A stretch of 13,039 nucleotides of DNA from CAYQSU01 sp964420325. Its GTDB lineage: Bacteria; Pseudomonadota; Alphaproteobacteria; Rhodospirillales; Defluviicoccaceae. Under the pieces are notes generated by a model that saw only the letters and a list, made by a program, of their open reading frames with translations, searched no databases and was not told the DNA's origin. Where the stretch lies: assembly GCA_964420325.1 (NCBI GenBank), contig CAYQSU010000080.1:1-13039 (forward strand). Direction: 5' to 3'. Made by a program: the position numbers and the translations under genes. Positions 1-6,834 of this stretch are shown piece after piece; the stretch's first letter is position 1; every line of letters starts with the position of its first letter.

Positions 1-664
<664 letters not shown>

Positions 665-681
665 GGGTGAGAGGTCAGAGC

Positions 682-701
682 GGCGGATCCGCCCCTATAT
701 A
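682..701 (-). promoter_or_regulatory. Possible carB promoter -10 with adjoining 12-bp palindrome
   Basis: TATATA at 696-701 would be a good -10 for minus-strand transcription of carB. The matching -35 region, around TGTCCC at 719-724, is poor. Directly downstream on the minus strand lies a perfect 12-bp palindrome GGCGGATCCGCC (682-693), about where the transcript would begin and 18 bases before the carB ATG. It could be an operator or a small hairpin in the leader. The -10 is itself palindromic, so the direction is assumed from the gene. Confidence 0.3.
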
Positions 702-760
702 GACGCTGGACGCGGCGAGGGACAGCCGGCTTCGGCACTATTTTCGTTGGCGCGCTGTGG

Positions 761-789
761 TTAACACCCGGCGCCGGAGCCCCTATACT
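761..789 (+). promoter_or_regulatory. Sigma-70-type promoter of gabD-gor
   Basis: TTAACA (761-766) and TATACT (784-789) are separated by exactly 17 bases (767-783). Each hexamer matches five of six positions of the TTGACA/TATAAT consensus. Transcription would begin near 796, giving a leader of about 30 nt that contains GGGCGGAGAG before the gabD ATG at 825. This is the best promoter match found in the window. Confidence 0.7.
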
Positions 790-824
790 CATCGCTTCGG
801 CGAACGTGCGGGGCGGAGAGAACG

Positions 825-2279
825 ATGCAGCTCAGGGATGCGGGACTGTTCAGCGAGCGATGCTACGTCGACGGGGCGTGGGTGGCGGCCGATTCGGCGG
901 CGACGCTGGAGGTCACCGATCCGGCCGACGGCCGGGTGCTGGGAGCGGTGCCGAAGATGGGCGCGGCGGAAACGCGGCGGGCGATCGTCGCCGCGCACCG
1001 GGCATGGCCGGCGTGGCGGGCGCGCACCGGCAAGGAGCGGGCGGCGCTGTTGCGGCGCTGGTACGAGCTGATTCTCGAGCACCAGGAGGATCTCGCCCGC
1101 CTGATGACCGCCGAGCAGGGAAAGCCGCTCGCCGAGGCCCGCGGCGAGGTCCTCTACGGCGCCTCGTTCGTCGAGTGGTTCGCGGAGGAGGCGAAGCGGG
1201 TCTACGGCGACACCATCCCCCAGCACCAGAGGGACAAGCGCATCGTCGTGATCAAGGAGCCGATCGGCGTCGTCGCCGCGATCACGCCGTGGAACTTCCC
1301 GATCGCGATGATCACCCGCAAGTGCGCGCCGGCGCTGGCGGTGGGCTGCACGGTGGTGGCGAAGCCGGCGAGCCTGACCCCGTATTCGGCGCTGGCCCTG
1401 GCGGTGCTGGCCGAGCGGGCGGGGCTGCCGGCCGGTGTGTTCAACGTGGTAACGGGATCGTCGGCGGCGATCGGCGGCGAGCTGACCGCCAACCCGCTGG
1501 TCCGCAAGCTCACGTTCACCGGCTCGACGGAGATCGGCAAGGTGCTGATGCAACAGTGCGCCGGCACGGTAAAGAAGGTCTCGTTCGAGCTCGGCGGCAA
1601 CGCGCCGTTCATCGTGTTCGACGATGCCGATCTCGACGCCGCCGTCGAGGGGGCGATGGCGTCCAAGTACCGCAACACCGGCCAGACCTGCGTCTGCGCC
1701 AATCGGCTCCTGGTCCAGGACGGCGTCTACGACGAGTTCGCGAGCCGACTCGCCCAGGCGGTTTCCGGCCTCAAGGTCGCCAACGGCTTCGAGGAAGGCG
1801 CGCAGCAGGGGCCGCTGATCAACATGGAGGCGGTGGAGAAGGTCGAGCAGCACATCGCCGACGCCGTCGCCAAGGGCGCCCGCGTCGTCCTCGGCGGCCA
1901 CCGCCATGCCCTCGGCGGCACCTTCTTCGAACCGACCGTCCTCGCCGACGTCACGACGGAGATGGCGGTGAGCCGCGAGGAGACGTTCGGTCCGCTTGCG
2001 CCCCTGTTCCGCTTCCGCAGCGACGACGACGCCATCCGTCTCGCCAACGCCACCGAGTTCGGCCTCGCCGCCTACTTCTACAGCCGCGACATCGCCCGCG
2101 TCTGGAAGGTGGCGGAAAGCCTCGAGTACGGCATTGTCGGCATCAACACCGGCATCATTTCCACCGAGGTCGCGCCGTTCGGCGGCATGAAGGAGTCCGG
2201 CATCGGCCGCGAGGGCTCGAAGTACGGCATCGACGACTTCCTCGAGATCAAATATCTCTGCATCGGCGGAATCCAGTAG
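825..2279 (+). CDS. gabD: Succinate-semialdehyde dehydrogenase (NAD(P)+)
   Basis: A cytosolic aldehyde dehydrogenase that oxidises succinate semialdehyde to succinate, the last step of the GABA shunt and of putrescine degradation. The 484 residues match the length of E. coli GabD (about 482) and align along their whole length. Visible motifs are ITPWNFP with Asn157, FTGSTEIGK in the cofactor fold, FELGGNAPF with the general base Glu255, and NTGQTCVCANR with catalytic Cys289. The second cysteine, Cys291, is the position that forms a reversible disulfide in some SSADHs such as the human enzyme; whether it does so here is inferred. The end, GREGSKYGIDDFLEIKY, is typical of GabD. The ATG at 825 follows GGAGAG at a suitable distance. 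Related semialdehyde dehydrogenases (for example glutarate semialdehyde) cannot be fully excluded, but similarity to GabD is high. It is the first gene of a probable unit with gor, 46 bases downstream. Confidence 0.94.
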   Translation: MQLRDAGLFSERCYVDGAWVAADSAATLEVTDPADGRVLGAVPKMGAAETRRAIVAAHRAWPAWRARTGKERAALLRRWYELILEHQEDLARLMTAEQGKPLAEARGEVLYGASFVEWFAEEAKRVYGDTIPQHQRDKRIVVIKEPIGVVAAITPWNFPIAMITRKCAPALAVGCTVVAKPASLTPYSALALAVLAERAGLPAGVFNVVTGSSAAIGGELTANPLVRKLTFTGSTEIGKVLMQQCAGTVKKVSFELGGNAPFIVFDDADLDAAVEGAMASKYRNTGQTCVCANRLLVQDGVYDEFASRLAQAVSGLKVANGFEEGAQQGPLINMEAVEKVEQHIADAVAKGARVVLGGHRHALGGTFFEPTVLADVTTEMAVSREETFGPLAPLFRFRSDDDAIRLANATEFGLAAYFYSRDIARVWKVAESLEYGIVGINTGIISTEVAPFGGMKESGIGREGSKYGIDDFLEIKYLCIGGIQ

Positions 2280-2325
2280 GCAGCCGGCCCGGCGCTGCCG
2301 GATCGGAAGCGGAGGCGCGGCGACG

Positions 2326-3696
2326 ATGGCGACATACGACTTCGACCTCTTGACCATCGGCGCCGGCTCGGGCGGCGTGCGCGCGACCCGGCTCGCCGGC
2401 GGCTACGGTGCCCGCGCCGCCATCGTCGAGAAGAGCCGCGTCGGCGGCACCTGCGTCATGCGCGGCTGCGTGCCGAAGAAGCTGCTCGTCTACGGCGCGC
2501 ACTTCGCCGACGACTTCGAGGACGCCCGCGCCTACGGCTGGTCGGTGGGCCGGCCCTCGATCGACTGGCCGACGCTGATCCGCAACAAGAACGTCGAGCT
2601 CGATCGCCTCGAGGGCGTCTACCGGCGGGTGCTGAGGGACCACAACGTCCGGCTGATCGAGGGCGCCGCCCGTCTCGCCGACGCACACACCGTCGAGGTC
2701 GACGGCCGGTCGTACACCGCCGAGAGGATCCTCATCGCCACCGGTGGCTGGCCCGAGCTGCCCGAGATCCCCGGCATCGAGCACGCCATCACCTCCAACG
2801 AGGCCCTCGACCTCCCGAAGATCCCGAAGCGCATGGTCATCGTCGGCGGCGGCTACATCGCCGTCGAGTTCGCCGGCATCTTCAACGCCGTCGGCGTCGA
2901 GGTCACCGAGATCATCCGGGCGGCGCAGATCCTGCGCGGCTTCGACGAGGACGTCCGCGAATGCCTCGCTGCCGAGATGGAGAAGAAGGGCGTGCACATC
3001 CTGCGCGACACCGTCGTCCGCTCCATCGAAGCGAGGAACGGCGGCTGCACGCTTCGGCTGGAAGGCGGTGATGCGCTCCTCGAGACCGACCTCGTGATGT
3101 ACGCCACCGGGCGGCGCCCGAACACCGAAGGCCTCGGCCTCGGCGCCGTCGGCGTCAACCTCAACAACCGGGGCGCGGTGATCGTCGACGACTGGAATCG
3201 AAGTTCCGTCGATAGCATCTTCGCGGTCGGCGATGTCACCGACCGCATCAACCTGACCCCCGTGGCCATCGCCGAGGGCCGCTGCTTCGCCGAAACGGTC
3301 TTCAACGATAACCCGATGACCATGGACTATGCCAGCGTCGCGACGGCAGTGTTCAGCCAACCACCGGTCGGCACCGTCGGCCTGACCGAGGCCGAGGCCC
3401 GGGAGACCGGCGCGATCGACGTCTACGCGTCCCGGTTCAAGCCGCTCAAGCACACGCTCTCGGGGCGCGACGAAGGCACGATGATCAAGGTCATCGTCGA
3501 CCGCGCGTCGGACCGCGTGCTCGGCTGCCACATGGTCGGCGCGGACGCCCCGGAGATCATCCAGGGCATCGCCATCGCGCTGAAGTGCGGCGCCACCAAG
3601 GCCCAGTTCGACGCCACCGTCGGCATCCACCCGACCGCCGCCGAGGAATTCGTCACGCTCCGCGACAAGCGCCCCGACCATGCCGGCCGCCGGTAG
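2326..3696 (+). CDS. gor: Glutathione-disulfide reductase (NADPH)
   Basis: A cytosolic FAD flavoenzyme, active as a homodimer, that reduces glutathione disulfide with NADPH and keeps the glutathione pool reduced. The 456 residues are normal for the family. In order: an FAD Rossmann motif GAGSGG (12-17), the redox-active disulfide Cys43/Cys48 in GGTCVMRGCVPKK, an NAD(P)H Rossmann motif VGGGYIAVEFAG (173-184), Arg198 and Arg204 in the positions giving NADPH preference, a second FAD contact FAVGDVT, and the C-terminal HPTAAEE with the His435/Glu440 pair that serves the partner subunit. The CVMRGCVPKK form points to glutathione reductase rather than lipoamide dehydrogenase or mercuric reductase. 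ATG 2326 follows a purine-rich GGAAGCGGAGG region. With 46 bases to gabD and no terminator seen between them, it is probably co-transcribed. Its 3' end faces the minus-strand gene ending at 3713, 16 bases away. Confidence 0.94.
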   Translation: MATYDFDLLTIGAGSGGVRATRLAGGYGARAAIVEKSRVGGTCVMRGCVPKKLLVYGAHFADDFEDARAYGWSVGRPSIDWPTLIRNKNVELDRLEGVYRRVLRDHNVRLIEGAARLADAHTVEVDGRSYTAERILIATGGWPELPEIPGIEHAITSNEALDLPKIPKRMVIVGGGYIAVEFAGIFNAVGVEVTEIIRAAQILRGFDEDVRECLAAEMEKKGVHILRDTVVRSIEARNGGCTLRLEGGDALLETDLVMYATGRRPNTEGLGLGAVGVNLNNRGAVIVDDWNRSSVDSIFAVGDVTDRINLTPVAIAEGRCFAETVFNDNPMTMDYASVATAVFSQPPVGTVGLTEAEARETGAIDVYASRFKPLKHTLSGRDEGTMIKVIVDRASDRVLGCHMVGADAPEIIQGIAIALKCGATKAQFDATVGIHPTAAEEFVTLRDKRPDHAGRR

Positions 3697-3712
3697 GACC
3701 GGGTGACGACCT

Positions 3713-4282
3713 TCAGCGGGCCGCCCCGGCGCCGTAGATGCGTCCGCGCTCGGGGTCGAGTACCGGCCGGGCGGTGGCGATGAAGACGATCGTCTCCGAG
3801 CCGTCGAGGAGGGCGGGCACGAAGGTGTTCGGCACCACCACCAGCGAGCACCGCCCGTTCGACGCCGCAAGATCACCGCACTCGGCATGATCCCCTTCCG
3901 CGTCCGGCACATAGTCGAAGTCCCGACCCTCCAGAATCGGATAGCCGCCGCTGCGGACCTCGTCGAGCGGCACGTAGGTCGCGGTCTCGAAGGTGCAGTC
4001 CGGCGCGACGACACCGGTCTCCTCGACGATCCCGAGCGCGATCGCGCTCGGAACCCGCTCGCCGATCTGCCGGCTTTCGAGCAGCCTCGACGTCACCTGG
4101 TGGTAGAGGCTCACCGAGTCGAAATGCCGGCAGTACATGACCTCCTCGGGACCCTCGGTGCGGTTAAGCACGAGCGCGCTGTCCTCGCCATGCACGCCGT
4201 GCTGCGCCGCGGCCAGGACGAGGCCAACGCAGAGCGCGCCAACGAGCCGGCGCGCACGTGGGAGCGGGAACGGGACTGCCAG
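3713..4282 (-). CDS. Secreted protein of unknown function, probable CTG start
   Basis: I do not recognise the family. Read from a CTG at 4282 it is 189 residues. It has a textbook signal peptide: a short basic n-region (PLPRARR), a hydrophobic core LVGALCVGLVLAAA, and a likely cleavage near GVHG/ED. The mature part has four cysteines (in MYCRHF, APDCTF, HAECGD and GRCSLV), enough for two periplasmic disulfides, and acidic, mixed secondary structure with no membrane segment. An in-frame ATG at 4363 would give 216 residues, but it would put 27 residues ahead of the signal peptide, shows no ribosome binding site, and lies upstream of a possible -10. AAGGAGGAGG, in contrast, sits 5-8 bases before the CTG. 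It is convergent with gor and divergent from the methyltransferase gene at 4393. That a gene is here is likely; its function is open. Confidence 0.62.
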   Translation of the reverse strand: MAVPFPLPRARRLVGALCVGLVLAAAQHGVHGEDSALVLNRTEGPEEVMYCRHFDSVSLYHQVTSRLLESRQIGERVPSAIALGIVEETGVVAPDCTFETATYVPLDEVRSGGYPILEGRDFDYVPDAEGDHAECGDLAASNGRCSLVVVPNTFVPALLDGSETIVFIATARPVLDPERGRIYGAGAAR

Positions 4283-4324
4283 CTCTTCCTCCTCCTTCGA
4301 CGAGGCGTGCCCGGCGGCAGCATA
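4283..4324 (-). promoter_or_regulatory. Strong Shine-Dalgarno and possible -10 for the secreted-protein gene
   Basis: On the minus strand AAGGAGGAGGAAGAG (4297 down to 4283) directly precedes the CTG at 4282 and contains two overlapping AGGAGG cores, 8 and 5 bases from it. About 20 bases further upstream TATGCT (4324-4319) could be a -10, placing the transcript start near 4311, inside the longer ATG-initiated frame. The -35 (TTCGTC, 17 bases upstream) is poor. Together they support starting translation at 4282 rather than 4363. Confidence 0.45.
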
Positions 4325-4392
4325 CACGGTGGCCGAACTCGGACGAAGCGCCGGACGACGCACACCGCGGTCGCTGCCGGGGAGCGGCGCTG

Positions 4393-5229
4393 ATGACGGA
4401 CGCCCGCCCGCGGCTTTCCCATCCGCAGCGCCATCGCGCCATGGTCGATTCCTACGGCTTCGGTCTGTTTCCGCTGCCGCCTTTGCGCGAAGCGCGGGTC
4501 GGAGAGTGGCGGATCGTCCGCCATCTCTCGAGCCTCGCCGACGGCTACCTGACCGGCTCGGTCTTCGAGGCCGGCCGCCACGTGCTCTACCACCGGCGCA
4601 CGCCGTGGATGTCCTCGGGGCTGATGGAGCAGGAAAGCCACGCGGTCCATGTCGGGAACGCCGCGGGCGTGGTCGTCGCCGCAGGTCTCGGCATGGGGGT
4701 GTACGTCTATGCGGTCTCGCTCAAGCCCGAGGTCGAGAAGGTCGTCGTCATCGAGCGCGAGGCGGACGTCATCGCTCTGACGGCGCAGGCGGCGGGCCTC
4801 GAGAACTGGCCCGAGCGGGACAAGCTGGTGATCATCGCCGGCGATGCCCGCACCCCGGAGGTCGCGGCGGAGGTCGCCGTGGTCAGCGGCGGGCGGCCCC
4901 CGGACTACCTGTTTGCCGACATCTGGCCGATCTGCGCCGCGCCGGATGCACCCTCGGAGACGGCGGCGATGGCCCGCGCACTGAACCCTCGCTCCGCCGG
5001 CTGGTGGGGCCAGGAGCTGTCGTTCGGCCTCTGGTGCCGGGAGTGGGGCCGGCCGCCGGAGGAGGCGACGCTCTGCGCCTATGCCGCCGCTGTCGGCGTG
5101 CCCATTCCGGTCACCAACGGCTATGCTCTGTTTTGCCGCGACGTGATCGCCGCCAATCTCGCGCCGGCAAAGGCGCCCGGGCCGCTCAAGGCGTGGATCG
5201 AGCGTTGGCGAGGGCGGTTGCGGTCTTGA
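4393..5229 (+). CDS. Class I SAM-dependent methyltransferase / spermidine-synthase-fold protein
   Basis: A 278-residue cytosolic protein with the Rossmann-like fold of class I methyltransferases. Motif I is VVVAAGLGMGVYVYAV (93-108), followed by an acidic strand end VVVIERE with Glu121, the usual ribose-binding position. A motif II-like GDARTPE starts at 150, and DYLFADIW (171-178) resembles the catalytic strand end of spermidine-synthase-like proteins. The substrate cannot be told. The ATG at 4393 follows GGGGAG at about 9 bases; a later ATG at 4441 lacks a ribosome binding site. The frame is open further upstream to 4258, but that stretch is low-complexity and overlaps the divergent gene. 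A GTG-initiated flavodoxin-fold gene follows after 31 bases, probably in the same transcript. A polyamine aminopropyltransferase is possible but not shown. Confidence 0.75.
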   Translation: MTDARPRLSHPQRHRAMVDSYGFGLFPLPPLREARVGEWRIVRHLSSLADGYLTGSVFEAGRHVLYHRRTPWMSSGLMEQESHAVHVGNAAGVVVAAGLGMGVYVYAVSLKPEVEKVVVIEREADVIALTAQAAGLENWPERDKLVIIAGDARTPEVAAEVAVVSGGRPPDYLFADIWPICAAPDAPSETAAMARALNPRSAGWWGQELSFGLWCREWGRPPEEATLCAYAAAVGVPIPVTNGYALFCRDVIAANLAPAKAPGPLKAWIERWRGRLRS

Positions 5230-5260
5230 TCCGGTCCCCGGCGTCGGCGACAGTCGGCCG

Positions 5261-5728
5261 GTGACCGCAAAGCAGCTGCTCGTCGTCGCCCATGCGCCGT
5301 CGCCCAACACCCGGGCGCTGCTCGACGCCGTCGTCGAGGGCGCTCGCTCGCCGGAGATCGAAGGCGTCGAGGTGACGGCGCTGAGCCCGTTCCACGCCGG
5401 CCCCGAGGACGTGCTGGCGGCCGACGCCGTCATCCTCGGCACCACCGAGAACCTCGGCTACATGAGCGGCGCGCTGAAGGACTTCTTCGATCGCATCTAC
5501 TATCCCTGCCTCGAGCGGACGCAAGGGCTACCGTATGCGCTCTACATCCGCGCCGGGCACGACGGGACGGGGACGCGCCGGGCGGTCGCGACCATCGTCA
5601 CCGGTCTCCGCTGGCGGGCGGTGCAGGAGCCGCTGGTCTGCCGCGGCGCCTGGGACGAGCGGTTCGTCGACCAGTGCCGGGAGCTCGGCACCTATTTGGC
5701 CGCCGGCCTCGACGCCGGCATCTTCTGA
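5261..5728 (+). CDS. Flavodoxin-fold NAD(P)H/FMN oxidoreductase family protein
   Basis: A small (155-residue) cytosolic protein with the flavodoxin-like fold. An N-terminal beta strand QLLVVAHAPSPNTRAL is followed by an FMN phosphate-binding-type loop (about 11-18). Further on come AADAVILGTTENLGYMSG and ALKDFFDRIYYP (about 54-82), which resemble the second flavin-contact loop and helix of NADPH-dependent FMN reductases and WrbA-like proteins. Activity on quinones, nitro compounds or FMN is a family-level expectation only. The start is GTG 5261; an ATG is not available near the conserved first strand and the ribosome binding site is weak, which suggests coupling to the upstream methyltransferase-like gene that ends 31 bases before. 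A hairpin terminator lies at 5841-5865, so the two genes probably form one unit. Confidence 0.72.
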   Translation: MTAKQLLVVAHAPSPNTRALLDAVVEGARSPEIEGVEVTALSPFHAGPEDVLAADAVILGTTENLGYMSGALKDFFDRIYYPCLERTQGLPYALYIRAGHDGTGTRRAVATIVTGLRWRAVQEPLVCRGAWDERFVDQCRELGTYLAAGLDAGIF

Positions 5729-5840
5729 CCGCGACCGATGCTTTTCCTGGGGGCCTTGATTTCCGGCGGGGCGCGGGCAACTCAGGGTAGGCCTGGGCGC
5801 TCACGGCGACCCGGGCGACAGATCCCCCCTCTCAGCACTC

Positions 5841-5875
5841 GGGCCGCACCCCATCGGTGCGGCCCTCTCTTCGTC
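5841..5875 (+). terminator. Rho-independent-type terminator
   Basis: A perfect 10-bp stem GGGCCGCACC (5841-5850) and GGTGCGGCCC (5856-5865) with a 5-base loop is followed by the T-rich TCTCTTCGT. It lies 113 bases downstream of the flavodoxin-fold gene. The stem works on either strand, but the T-rich tract is on the plus side. The preceding stretch (5729-5840) shows no gene. Confidence 0.75.
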
Positions 5876-5914
5876 GCGGGGTGGTTGCCGGCTGCGATCT
5901 GCCGCCGCCCGCGG

Positions 5915-6223
5915 TTACGGCTGGGACTCCGGGGTGGCGGCCGGTCGCCGCCGATGCGCTCCATGAAGGCATAGGGGCCAGTGCCGTAGACTTCCTGGAA
6001 CTGGGTTTCCGCCAGCGCCACGAACGCGGCGCCGACGATGTCCCCGATCGCCGTTCTCAGCGCCGCCCCGGCCCCGGCGGGGGTGCTCTTCGAAGGCGTC
6101 GGTCCGGAGGCCGCGGATGATGGCCTGATGCACCTGAAGGGCGATCTCCACGCTCGGATCGAGCGGCCGCCGCGGCAACCCGCTCGAGCGCCGAGTCCTG
6201 TCGGGAAAGTCGATGACCTTCAC
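5915..6223 (-). pseudogene. Small conserved-looking gene disturbed by two compensating frame shifts
   Basis: Family not recognised. From GTG 6223 (preceded by GGATCGAGA) the frame opens VKVIDFPDRTRRSSG and continues with VEIALQVHQAIIRGL and RTDAFEE, plausible protein up to about 6087. From there to about 5950 the same frame turns into an arginine/glycine-rich string, while the neighbouring frame reads TPAGAGAALRTAIGD, IVGAAFVALAETQFQEV and YGTGPYAFMERIGGD. After that the first frame again gives a sensible end, RPAATPESQP and a TAA stop at 5915. The likely ancestral product is about 100 residues, soluble and alpha-helical. One shift near the C-run in AGCACCCCCG and an opposite one near GGCGGCGACCGG explain the pattern. 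Natural decay or sequence error cannot be told apart here. The first frame stays open across all 309 bases, so an altered protein could still be made. Confidence 0.45.
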
Positions 6224-6285
6224 TCTCGATCCACCCCTGGCAAACTCCTTCAGCCTGCAGCCTAGCCTTAGGAGGTAACCGAACC

Positions 6286-6321
6286 ATGAACGGCGTCGAA
6301 GCCGGGACGCGAAGACGTTGA
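6286..6321 (+). CDS. Possible 11-codon leader peptide
   Basis: AGGAGG (6270-6275), a full anti-16S match, lies 10 bases before ATG 6286, which opens an 11-codon frame, MNGVEAGTRRR, ending at TGA 6321. It finishes with three consecutive arginine codons CGA, AGA and CGT, of which AGA in particular should be rare in such GC-rich DNA. It precedes the cytochrome gene by 64 bases and could be a leader or translational regulator. It could equally be chance or a remnant. No conservation evidence is available. Confidence 0.22.
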   Translation: MNGVEAGTRRR

Positions 6322-6385
6322 CGACCCGATGCCGCCCGGGGCATGGTCCTCGGGCGAGGGCCGAGACGAGAGGAGATCCAAGTCG

Positions 6386-6712
6386 ATGACCCCGTTTCTT
6401 CGTGCATCGGCCGTGGCCCTCCTGCTCGCCGCCGCCGGCACGGCCGGTGCCGCGGACCTTCCCGGCGATCCGTCGCTCGGCCGGGCGCTTGCGGACCCCT
6501 GGTGCGGCGCCTGCCATGACGTGGAGGCCGGCGGCGTCGACGTCTACGGCGGCGTGCCGTCGTTGCAGACGGTGGCCGACGACGCGGCGGTGACCGAGCT
6601 TTCGTTGCGCGTCTTTCTGCAGACGCCGCACGCCGAGATGCCCAACGTCATGCCGACGCGGGAGGAGACCGACCACCTCATCGCCTATATCCTCAGCCTC
6701 AAGGGTCGCTGA
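6386..6712 (+). CDS. Small secreted mono-haem c-type cytochrome
   Basis: A 108-residue periplasmic electron carrier. The Sec signal peptide is MTPFLRASAVALLLAAAGTA, with probable cleavage at AGA/ADL. The haem-binding motif is Cys40-Gly-Ala-Cys43-His44 (in WCGACHDV), with Met85 (in HAEMPNVMP) as the probable sixth ligand; Met89 is the alternative. The C-terminal helix HLIAYILSLKGR is typical of class I cytochromes c. The chosen ATG 6386 follows GAGAGGAGA by about 9 bases and starts exactly at the signal peptide; the in-frame ATG 57 bases upstream only adds a charged, non-signal leader. The partner oxidase or dehydrogenase is not in the window, so the pathway is unknown. It is probably a single-gene unit: the terminator at 5841-5865 lies upstream and a separate ABC ATPase gene starts 122 bases downstream. 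No clear terminator follows. Confidence 0.87.
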   Translation: MTPFLRASAVALLLAAAGTAGAADLPGDPSLGRALADPWCGACHDVEAGGVDVYGGVPSLQTVADDAAVTELSLRVFLQTPHAEMPNVMPTREETDHLIAYILSLKGR

Positions 6713-6834
6713 GCGCCGCCGGCGCCTCGCCGAGGCTGCCCCCGGCGTCGTTTCGAACTATAGTTGCCGTTCAGGCCGGATCTCGCGCGGCGGGGCGGCC
6801 GATCGCGCGTCCGGCCCACGACGGGGAGACGGGA

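Noticed and set aside
789..2357. Long open minus-strand frame opposite gabD (about 520 codons)
   Set aside because: It is antisense to an unmistakable gabD, full of low-complexity Asp/Arg/Leu runs, with no recognisable domain or ribosome binding site; a shadow expected from GC-rich codon bias.
2248..4014. Open minus-strand frame of about 590 codons opposite gor
   Set aside because: It covers gor and the end of the secreted-protein gene, has shadow-type composition and no domain; gor has complete catalytic motifs.
5738..5974. Plus-strand frame starting with MLFLGALISGGA
   Set aside because: It runs through the terminator hairpin and becomes an Arg/Pro/Gly-rich string; no ribosome binding site.
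6268..6285. Resemblance of GGAGGTAACCGAACC to the 3' end of 16S rRNA
   Set aside because: Only a short, gapped match and nothing of the conserved helix around it; better explained as a Shine-Dalgarno sequence.
6713..6736. Two 5-bp hairpins after the cytochrome gene as a terminator
   Set aside because: Short stems and no T-run; hairpins this size are common by chance in such GC-rich DNA.
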